32,730 nucleotides of DNA, from the NCBI GenBank assembly GCA_001777515.1, contig MFEF01000021.1, positions 1 through 32,730 of the forward strand. The letters are read 5' to 3'. The position numbers and the translations under genes were made by a program. Below the pieces are notes generated by a model, which saw only the letters and a list, made by a program, of their open reading frames with translations, had not been told where the DNA came from and made no database searches. The first letter of the stretch is position 1, and each line of letters opens with the position of its first letter. The DNA is from Candidatus Doudnabacteria bacterium RIFCSPHIGHO2_01_48_18 (GTDB lineage Bacteria; Patescibacteriota; Doudnabacteria; UBA920; 2-01-FULL-46-14). Positions 26,398-32,730 of this stretch are shown in pieces.

Positions 26398-27248
26398 GAC
26401 CTATTGTATACCATTGTGGCGAATTTCGCAAGCGATTTGTTTTGCGCTTTTGGAAGGAATTTTTTGACAAGTTTTTGCACGGCAGCTTTTTGTGATGGAT
26501 CGTGTTCGATCAAAATCGTAAGATTTTGATCCTGAGCAGTGCCGAAGGGGTAGGTAGAAATTTGTTTGAACAAATCTCTATAATACTTTAGACTACCTTT
26601 GCCAGCAACGAGCGCATTTTTTGGTTCATATTTTAGATCGGGATTTTTCATTTGCTTTGGGGTGAGATAGGGGAGGTTAGCTAGAATAATCGAATTTTCA
26701 ATTCTCAATTTCCAATTTTCAATCAAATTACAATTTTCAAACTTTATTTTTTTCAGAACATGATGCCTTCTTGCATTCAGCCTTGCGATCTTTAAAGCAG
26801 GTTTTGAAATATCTGTCCCGTAAAATTTTAGATTGCTTCGCCTGCGACTCGCAATGACAGCAATGGAGATTATGATTGCGCCGCTGCCTGTGCCAATATC
26901 AATTATGTTTTTGAATTTTCCAGATTTTAACAACTCCAAAGCCTTTTCCACTAAGATTTCTGTTTCTGGCCGAGGAATTAGTACATTTTGATCTACTTTG
27001 AAATCCAAGCCATAAAATTCCTTATGTCCCGTAAGGTATGCTACTGGCCAGCGATGTGATCGCTTCGCAATCATTAGTTTGTAATTGGTAGCTTGTAGTT
27101 TGGAAAGTTTTTTCTGCAGATTAGCAAACAACCAGGCTTTATTTTTTTTCGAGACATGCGACAAAAGCACCTCAGCGTCCAGCTGAGGCGATAGAGAATT
27201 TTTTTTCAATTTTTTGTCAGCCCAAATGAACGCCTCGCGGATCGTCAT
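26376..27248 (-). CDS. prmC: Peptide chain release factor N5-glutamine methyltransferase
   Basis: '[16 protein letters not shown]', '[11 protein letters not shown]', '[10 protein letters not shown]' (NPPY-like). Confidence 0.93.
   Translation of the reverse strand: MTIREAFIWADKKLKKNSLSPQLDAEVLLSHVSKKNKAWLFANLQKKLSKLQATNYKLMIAKRSHRWPVAYLTGHKEFYGLDFKVDQNVLIPRPETEILVEKALELLKSGKFKNIIDIGTGSGAIIISIAVIASRRRSNLKFYGTDISKPALKIARLNARRHHVLKKIKFENCNLIENWKLRIENSIILANLPYLTPKQMKNPDLKYEPKNALVAGKGSLKYYRDLFKQISTYPFGTAQDQNLTILIEHDPSQKAAVQKLVKKFLPKAQNKSLAKFATMVYNRSWTFNTG
26508..26552. repeat. Palindromic repeat-like segment in the prmC coding sequence
   Basis: GATCAAAATC-GTAA-GATTTTGATC followed by CCTGAGCAGTGCCGAAGGGG; encodes '[11 protein letters not shown]'. 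Confidence 0.65.
26831..26858. repeat. Repeat-like segment GATTGCTTCGCCTGCGACTCGCAATGAC in the prmC coding sequence
   Basis: Encodes '[10 protein letters not shown]'; resembles the widespread ATTGC..GCAATGAC interspersed repeat. Confidence 0.6.
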
Positions 27249-28294
27249 TTCTTTGCTTCAAGCATTCGCTTCTGATCCTCGGCAATGAGCGCGCCAATTA
27301 CCGGCTCGATTTCGCCTTCCATTATCGTGGTGATCTGATTCCAGTTTTGGTTGATACGGTGATCAGTGACGCGGTCCTGAGGGAAATTGTAGGTTCTGAT
27401 TTTTTCGCTGCGATCGCCAGTGCCAATCTGAGATAAGCGTTTTTCACGCAGTTCCTTGTTCTTTTTTTCCTGCTCGTGTTCGTAAACGCGCGCTCTGATA
27501 ACCTGCATGGCTTTTTCCCGGTTCTGGACCTGGGAGCGTTCATCCTGGCACTGGGCCATGATGCCGGTAGGGACATGAGTGATACGGATCGCGGAGTACG
27601 TTGTATTTACTGATTGGCCTCCGTGCCCGGATGAGGTTGTGGCTTCGATTTTTAGGTCCTTGGGATCAATATCAAAATCTTTTTCCTCCAGCTCCGGTAA
27701 AACCGCGACCGTTACGGTTGAGGTATGAACCCGCCCCGATTTCTCAGTTTCCGGTACGCGCTGCACGCGGTGCACACCTGATTCGTATTTGAGGATGCCG
27801 TAAGCCCCACTGCCCCTGACCTCGCAGATCACTTCCTTAAATCCGCCGATGCCGGTGCGGCTGGAAGAGATAATATGAACCTTCCATTTTTTTGATTCTG
27901 AATATTTTTGGTACATGCGAAACAGCTCCGCGGCAAACAGGCCTGATTCATCACCGCCCGCGGCGGCTCGGATTTCCACGATCGCGTTTTTTTCATCCAG
28001 TGGATCGCGCGGCAGCATCAGAGAATCGATTTCCGCTTCCAGTGGCGGGATCTGGGTTTTGATCGCTTCGATCTCTTCTTCCGCCATTTTCGCAAACTCT
28101 GGATCACTGAGGAGTTTTTTGTTGTCTTCCATTTGATCCTGGAGCCTGCCCAACTCTTTAATCTTTTCTACGAGATCAGAGAGCTCACGCTCACGCTTGC
28201 CCAATACGCGAAGCTGCTCACCATCGTTTGCCGCGGAGAGCTTGGCCTGAATGCTGGCGTATTCGTCAAGAATTGCTTGGTACTGTTTGTCCAT
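27245..28294 (-). CDS. prfA: Peptide chain release factor 1
   Basis: GGQ in '[27 protein letters not shown]'. Confidence 0.97.
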   Translation of the reverse strand: MDKQYQAILDEYASIQAKLSAANDGEQLRVLGKRERELSDLVEKIKELGRLQDQMEDNKKLLSDPEFAKMAEEEIEAIKTQIPPLEAEIDSLMLPRDPLDEKNAIVEIRAAAGGDESGLFAAELFRMYQKYSESKKWKVHIISSSRTGIGGFKEVICEVRGSGAYGILKYESGVHRVQRVPETEKSGRVHTSTVTVAVLPELEEKDFDIDPKDLKIEATTSSGHGGQSVNTTYSAIRITHVPTGIMAQCQDERSQVQNREKAMQVIRARVYEHEQEKKNKELREKRLSQIGTGDRSEKIRTYNFPQDRVTDHRINQNWNQITTIMEGEIEPVIGALIAEDQKRMLEAKK

Positions 28295-28298
28295 AAAT

Positions 28299-28346
28299 AA
28301 AAAATCAGTGCTTTGAAAAACTTACTTAAGTTATTTTAGCACTGAT
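28299..28346 (-). terminator. Hairpin plus T-run between rpmE and prfA
   Basis: On - strand ATCAGTGCT-N25-AGCACTGAT followed by TTTTT. Confidence 0.6.
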
Positions 28347-28350
28347 CGGG

Positions 28351-28638
28351 TTATTTCTCGACTTTTTTGGCGGCTTTTTTTTCCGCTTTTTTGGCGAACT
28401 TGTGTTTCTTCGAGGAGTGAACCTTGGATGCGGCTTTGGCGATTTGAATGCGTTTCTGGAATTTCTCTACGCGGCCGGCAGTATCAACGAGTTTCTGTTT
28501 GCCGGTATAGAACGGATGGCAGGCGCTGCAAATTTCCACATGGAGTTCCTCGCGGGTGCTGCCAGTGGCAAAGGTATTGCCGCAAGCGCAAACAACTTTG
28601 GCTTCAGCAAAATAGGTTGGGTGGAGGTCCTTTTTCAT
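28351..28638 (-). CDS. rpmE: 50S ribosomal protein L31, zinc-binding type, with Lys/Ala-rich tail
   Basis: '[27 protein letters not shown]...[24 protein letters not shown]'. Confidence 0.97.
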   Translation of the reverse strand: MKKDLHPTYFAEAKVVCACGNTFATGSTREELHVEICSACHPFYTGKQKLVDTAGRVEKFQKRIQIAKAASKVHSSKKHKFAKKAEKKAAKKVEK

Positions 28639-28649
28639 ATAAGTAGACG

Positions 28650-28701
28650 AATCATAACAAGGTCAGAGGGTTTTGACAAGGGTGTGCTCCTTGTTATGAT
28701 T
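28650..28701. promoter_or_regulatory. Symmetric divergent promoter with 13-bp inverted repeat
   Basis: AATCATAACAAGG / CCTTGTTATGATT; + strand TTGACA-N16-TATGAT, - strand TTGTCA-N17-TATGAT with overlapping -35s. Confidence 0.7.
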
Positions 28702-28718
28702 AGCAAAAGGAGGCCTAT

Positions 28719-29084
28719 ATGAAGACTCATGGTGTCGCACCGTCGATCCAAAAGATGTTGAGAGCGCAGAAATTTTCACTTTTTGACTCGATAGTGGACG
28801 ATTCGGTGTCAGAAATCCCGGCCGAAAAACCGGCCAAGCAGATACCGGCGCGAAAAAGATCTAATGTTCCCGCCGCCGGTGTTTTGCACTCAGTAGAAAG
28901 AAAAAAGCAGTTTTTGGATATTCCAACGGCAGCGGAACTGGCAGGATTTTCTATCCGTCATTTTCGGCGGATCATGGATGACGACAAAATCCCGATCATG
29001 CAAATCGGCCACAAATTCTTCATTCTTGGACGCGATTTCAATAACTGGGAAGCTTCCAAGAAATCAACAAGCGGATCATCATGA
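28719..29084 (+). CDS. HTH (excisionase/MerR-type helix-turn-helix) domain protein
   Basis: 'FLDIPTAAELAGFSIRHFRRIMDDDKIPIMQIGHKFFILGRDFNNWEASK'; AGGAGG SD. Confidence 0.8.
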   Translation: MKTHGVAPSIQKMLRAQKFSLFDSIVDDSVSEIPAEKPAKQIPARKRSNVPAAGVLHSVERKKQFLDIPTAAELAGFSIRHFRRIMDDDKIPIMQIGHKFFILGRDFNNWEASKKSTSGSS

Positions 29085-29097
29085 CCGAACGCAACTT

Positions 29098-29141
29098 AGG
29101 CCTCGCAAGAGACGAACATTATGTTCGTTTCCGCGAGGCCT
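29098..29141. terminator. Strong hairpin between convergent HTH gene and a small membrane ORF
   Basis: AGGCCTCGC..GACGAACAT/ATGTTCGT..GCGAGGCCT. Confidence 0.5.
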
Positions 29142-29148
29142 GATTTAG

Positions 29149-29359
29149 TCAAAGCGTGGTTTGGTTCAACGCGGTTGCCGCGAAAGGGATTGACACTGCA
29201 CCGATGAGAAATAATAATCCCATAGCTCCCGCAAACGCGCCGGTCTCGATTATTTCCGGGTAAAAGCAATACAGCACTAGTACCAGGAACGGAATCATCG
29301 TTCCCACATCCAGAAGAGCCAGGATGATTTTGAATTTTGCCGGCAGCCCGGTTTTTCAT
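29149..29359 (-). pseudogene. Small two-TM membrane protein, frame-disrupted at an A5 run or using an internal GTG start
   Basis: Reading ...LPAKFKIILALLDVGTMIPFLVLVLYCFYPEIIETGAFAGAMGLLFLIGAVSIPFAATALNQTTL*; absent from the ORF track. Confidence 0.5.
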
Positions 29360-29450
29360 GTTTCCCAACCCGGCGCTTTTTGGCCGGCAGCGATTGCCTG
29401 TTCCTGGATCTGAATATATCTTCCTGTTCAAGAGGCGCAAATCCAAGGAT

Positions 29451-29479
29451 TTGCAAATTTTTGAAACTGCTGTTATAAT
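29451..29479 (+). promoter_or_regulatory. rpsB promoter TTGCAA-N17-TATAAT
   Basis: Near-consensus spacing; ~140 nt upstream of the rpsB ATG. Confidence 0.6.
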
Positions 29480-29509
29480 CTGAAAAGTATTATTAATCAC
29501 ACATTTCCT

Positions 29510-29600
29510 CCCGCCCAAATTTGCTACGCAAATTTCAGTCGGGCAAGCTGATTGGCCCCTGATTCATTACCCTTGCGAGGGAACTGAATTCGCTACAGTT
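29510..29600 (+). promoter_or_regulatory. Structured rpsB 5' leader with three consecutive hairpins
   Basis: AAATTTGC-TAC-GCAAATTT; CCCT-TGCG-AGGG; AACTG-N9-CAGTT. Confidence 0.5.
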
Positions 29601-29625
29601 GAGAGGAAAGAGGACAAAGGGAATA

Positions 29626-30390
29626 ATGAATTATCCTACATTAGAAGAACTGCTCACCGCAGGGGTCCATTTTGGACATCTCTCTTCCAGGTGGAATCCG
29701 AAAATGAGTCGGTACATTTTCGCCACCCGGAACCGGATCCATGTTATCAATCTCGAGAAAACTCTCGAGCAGCTCAAAAAAGCGCTCGATTTCGTAAAAG
29801 CTACCGCCAGCGCGGGGGGTCAGGTTTTGTTTGTCGGAACCAAGCGCCAAGCCAAAGACGCGGTCAAAAAAGCAGCTCAGGCCTGCGGCATGCCATACGT
29901 AACCATCCGCTGGCTCGGCGGTACTTTCACCAATTTCAAAACTATCCAGAAAACCATCAAAAAGCTGGAGCGTTTGCAGAAACTGGCCGCGAGTCCGGAT
30001 TTTGAGACTAAATACATCAAAAAGGAGCGTTTGCTTATCGAACGCGAGATTGCCAAACTGGCAAACCTTTTTGAAGGCATTAAGGATCTGCGAAAACTGC
30101 CGGAAGCGATTTTCGCAGTCGATATCAATCATGACAAAATCGCGGTCACTGAGGCCAGAAAAACTAACATCAAGGTCATCGGCCTCGTGGACACCAACTC
30201 TGATCCGGAAGGAATCAGCTATGTTATCCCTTCCAACGATGATTCTATCAAAGCGATCTCTCTGATGTGCGACGCTGTCGCTAGCGCGATAAACGAAGGT
30301 AAACTGGACGCGCCTGCGGCCTCCTCACCTCAGCCGAGCGTGGCCGTTCCCTCTCCCGCAAGGGGCGAGGGTAAAAAGGAAAATATCTAA
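29626..30390 (+). CDS. rpsB: 30S ribosomal protein S2 (start placed at ATG 29626)
   Basis: 'LLTAGVHFGHLSSRWNPKMSRYIFATRNRIHVINLEKT', 'VGLVDTNSDPEGISYVIPSNDDS'. Confidence 0.97.
   Translation: MNYPTLEELLTAGVHFGHLSSRWNPKMSRYIFATRNRIHVINLEKTLEQLKKALDFVKATASAGGQVLFVGTKRQAKDAVKKAAQACGMPYVTIRWLGGTFTNFKTIQKTIKKLERLQKLAASPDFETKYIKKERLLIEREIAKLANLFEGIKDLRKLPEAIFAVDINHDKIAVTEARKTNIKVIGLVDTNSDPEGISYVIPSNDDSIKAISLMCDAVASAINEGKLDAPAASSPQPSVAVPSPARGEGKKENI
30349..30371. repeat. REP-like palindrome in the 3' coding end of rpsB
   Basis: CCCTCTCCCGCAAGGGGCGAGGG, encoding 'PSPARGEG'. Confidence 0.6.
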
Positions 30391-30992
30391 TGGCAGAGAA
30401 GATTTCCGCCGCCCAAGTCAAACTTTTGCGTGAACAAACCGGCGCTGGCATGATGGATGCCAAAGCCGCTCTCGCTGAAACAAACGGCGTTGTCGCATCC
30501 GCCATTGAGCTGCTGCGCAAAAAAGGCGTTCTCAAGGCAGGCAAGAAATCAGACCGCATCACCAAGCAAGGATTGATCCATGCCTATATTCACGGTGAAG
30601 GGCGCATTGGTGTGCTTTTGGAAGTAAACTGCGAAACCGATTTTGTGGCTCGCAATGAAGATTTCAAGGGATTGGTTCATGACCTGGCTCTGCATATCGC
30701 GGCCTCAAACCCTCTCTACGTTTCGAGGGAAGAGGTGCCGTCTGTAATGGTGGAAAAGGAAAAAAGCATTTATCTCGAGCAGGTGCAAATGAATCCGCCT
30801 AAGGCGGACAACATTATCGAAAAAATTGTGGAAGGCAAGCTTGAAAAATTCTATGAGCAGATTTGCCTCCTCGAGCAGCCGTTCGTCAAAGACAGTGATG
30901 TTACAGTCAAAGAGCTCGTGACCCAGAAAATCGCTACCATTGGAGAGAACATTCAGGTCCGCAGATTCACAAGATACGTCCTGGGCGAATAG
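30390..30992 (+). CDS. tsf: Elongation factor Ts (short form)
   Basis: 'VKLLREQTGAGMMDAKAALAE', 'GVLLEVNCETDFVARN'. Confidence 0.97.
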   Translation: MAEKISAAQVKLLREQTGAGMMDAKAALAETNGVVASAIELLRKKGVLKAGKKSDRITKQGLIHAYIHGEGRIGVLLEVNCETDFVARNEDFKGLVHDLALHIAASNPLYVSREEVPSVMVEKEKSIYLEQVQMNPPKADNIIEKIVEGKLEKFYEQICLLEQPFVKDSDVTVKELVTQKIATIGENIQVRRFTRYVLGE

Positions 30993-31028
30993 CGTCAAAA
31001 TTAAAATTAAATAGTAATTTTGGCCCGC

Positions 31029-31880
31029 ATGTTTCTATTCATTCCGCAATTATTAATAGTGCTTTCCCTGGCCGGCATTATTTTGATTGTTTTGCGGCGC
31101 ACGCCAGAGCTTCGGTTCCCAGTTCCGGTTCTTGTCAAAAATCTTGAGGGATTTTTGCAAAAATGGACCGCGCTAGGCTTCGAAAAGCTTTGGCTTTTTG
31201 TTTTAGAGGTAAAGGAAATCTCCAAAAAAACCAAGCCGCTTGGATTTTTGCCAAAGAGCCTGCCAAAGCTCCATTTGCCAGGACGGCCGCGCCTCAATAT
31301 GTCTTCGTTTACCGGTCCCAAACCCGGAACCGCAGAGTTTTTCATTAAGCAAGGCGAGAAATCCTTAGCGGCCGGCGATCATTATAATGCGGAACAAAAT
31401 TTTATTCGAGCCATAAAAAAAGAACCCCAGAGCGAGCAGGCTTTTGCTTATTTGGGCAAGCTGTACCTCGGGCAGGACAAAATCAGGGAAGCGATTGAGA
31501 CTTTTCGTTTTTTGGTCAAGCACCATCCGGATAAAGGCCACTATCATGCCAGCCTTGGCCAGGCTTTTCATAACAGTAAGCAGTATGACAAAGCAATCGC
31601 CGCTCATGAGCGCGCGATAGAGCTTGATCCAAACAATCCGCGCCGCTATCTCAACCTCGGCATGACGCTCGAAGCAAAAAAACATTTAGAAGAAGCGATT
31701 CTCAACTATCGCAAGGCCGTTGATCTCGACGGAGACAATACGCACTATGTCATGATTCTTTCCGAAGCATTGGCGAAAAAGGGAGATAAAGATGAAGCGG
31801 AAATTCTTTTGGAAAAGATTCTGATGGTTGAGCCTACCAATCAGCATGCCAGGGAAAAATTGATGAGCTTAAAATATTGA
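31029..31880 (+). CDS. Membrane-anchored TPR-repeat protein
   Basis: N-terminal TM helix; repeats 'YNAEQNFIRAIKKEPQSEQAFAYLGKLY', 'YDKAIAAHERAIELDPNNPRRYLNLG'. Confidence 0.88.
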   Translation: MFLFIPQLLIVLSLAGIILIVLRRTPELRFPVPVLVKNLEGFLQKWTALGFEKLWLFVLEVKEISKKTKPLGFLPKSLPKLHLPGRPRLNMSSFTGPKPGTAEFFIKQGEKSLAAGDHYNAEQNFIRAIKKEPQSEQAFAYLGKLYLGQDKIREAIETFRFLVKHHPDKGHYHASLGQAFHNSKQYDKAIAAHERAIELDPNNPRRYLNLGMTLEAKKHLEEAILNYRKAVDLDGDNTHYVMILSEALAKKGDKDEAEILLEKILMVEPTNQHAREKLMSLKY

Positions 31881-31896
31881 CTAAGAACAAATAACA

Positions 31897-32379
31897 ATGA
31901 AAAAATTTCTCATTGCTGTTTTGCTCATAGTCGCCGTCACCGGCGTTTACGCGCTAACCATGAAAGACGAAGCGGCAGAGATGCGTGAGACAGAAATTAA
32001 CAACGAAACAGATGACAACACTAACCATTCGCCGCCGCCAGATGGCGGACCGAACCCACAGCCAAACAAGGATGACATAGGTGATGTGGACCCTGCGCCG
32101 GCTGCAACCAAGACTTTTAACGTAACTGGCAGAAACTTTTCATTCTCCACAACTGAAATTCGCGTCAAAAAAGGGGATACCGTAATAATCAATTTTGAAA
32201 GCACAGATGGGTTTCACGATTGGGTGGTTGACGAGTTCAACGCCAAAACCGAGCAGGTAAATCCGGGTAAAAAAACCACTACACAGTTCATCGCGGACAA
32301 AACCGGCACGTTTGAATACTACTGTTCAGTTTCTATTCATAGAGCCGCGGGCATGAAAGGCAAGCTTATTGTCGAGTAA
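31897..32379 (+). CDS. Membrane-anchored cupredoxin-domain protein
   Basis: 'FSFSTTEIRVKKGDTVIINFESTDGFHDWVVDEF' ... 'YYCSVSIHRAAGMKGKLIVE' (C-x4-H-x4-M). Confidence 0.9.
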   Translation: MKKFLIAVLLIVAVTGVYALTMKDEAAEMRETEINNETDDNTNHSPPPDGGPNPQPNKDDIGDVDPAPAATKTFNVTGRNFSFSTTEIRVKKGDTVIINFESTDGFHDWVVDEFNAKTEQVNPGKKTTTQFIADKTGTFEYYCSVSIHRAAGMKGKLIVE

Positions 32380-32386
32380 CTGAGTA

Positions 32387-32418
32387 ACAAAAAATTCCTC
32401 AAATGAGGAATTTTTTGT
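32387..32418. terminator. Bidirectional rho-independent terminator
   Basis: ACAAAAAATTCCTC-AAAT-GAGGAATTTTTTGT. Confidence 0.9.
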
Positions 32419-32518
32419 GGTGTCTCTATTGTACCAAGCTCGCACCTATTTTCAAAACAAATGATGTGGTGCGCTCCACGCGCGCGGTAATGTGAAATGT
32501 AATCGTACGTTCTAATAC

Positions 32519-32710
32519 GAATTCCGTCACGGCTCAGCATCCGCTCCAGAACACGCTGGGAGCGTGTTCCTCCGCTTCTGCTGTTCCGTTCCGCCCTCGC
32601 CTCGCCACCACGCATTCTATTTTGATTTGGCGGGAGTTTTCTCTTTTTTTATTTTGTATGGTGGTGGCGGGCGAGGTCGGGTTTCTCCAAAGGAGAAACT
32701 GACGGAATTC
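32519..32710. other. Nested inverted-repeat element predicted to fold as a closing stem with three hairpins
   Basis: GAATTCCGTCA/TGACGGAATTC closing stem; GAACACGC/GCGTGTTC; CCTCGCC(T)CGCCACCAC/GTGGTGGCGGGCGAGG; GTTTCTCC/GGAGAAAC. Confidence 0.75.
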
Positions 32711-32730
32711 TTAGTGCCAATTCGGTGGAC

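Noticed and set aside
29096-29518. 140-aa ORF on - strand (MGGRKCVINNTFQ...)
   Set aside because: Translation is not protein-like; another frame in the same region encodes a convincing two-TM peptide.
32337-32615. 92-aa - strand ORF over the right-edge structure
   Set aside because: Arg-rich, overlaps the cupredoxin end, terminator and palindromes; likely spurious.
1-32730. CRISPR array, tRNA or rRNA genes
   Set aside because: No regularly spaced direct repeats and no tRNA/rRNA signatures recognised in the short intergenic regions; tRNAscan-SE would be decisive.

Overview
The window is a gene-dense (>90% coding) bacterial chromosomal segment whose gene content and style suggest Patescibacteria/CPR; that placement is inference. 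Housekeeping genes recognised: comF, clpC, recX, htpX, lemA, gatCAB, miaA, a DUF5667-like secreted protein, thrS, dnaE, a membrane protein plus rodA/ftsW, a zinc-ribbon protein, rplY (L25/CTC), DUF3048, purA, guaA, an adenosine-deaminase-like gene, CBS-less guaB, prmC, prfA, rpmE, an HTH protein, rpsB, tsf, a TPR protein and a cupredoxin. No CRISPR array, tRNA, rRNA, transposase or recognisable defence system was seen. The unusual signal is in structured DNA: (1) a perfect 97-bp inverted repeat flanking one AT-rich cargo gene at the left edge; (2) palindromic repeat-like segments apparently read in frame inside recX, prmC (two) and rpsB; (3) a 19/20-bp inverted repeat whose right arm covers the gatC RBS and start, and a similar one at the clpC start; (4) a symmetric divergent promoter with overlapping -35 boxes and a 13-bp inverted repeat between rpmE and an HTH gene; (5) several apparently near-leaderless promoters; (6) a Clp_N-like tail in the -1 frame of the DUF5667 ORF behind an A6 run; (7) a nested 3-hairpin, four-way-junction-like ~190-nt element at the right edge. 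All motif and family calls were made by eye from sequence and need computational confirmation.
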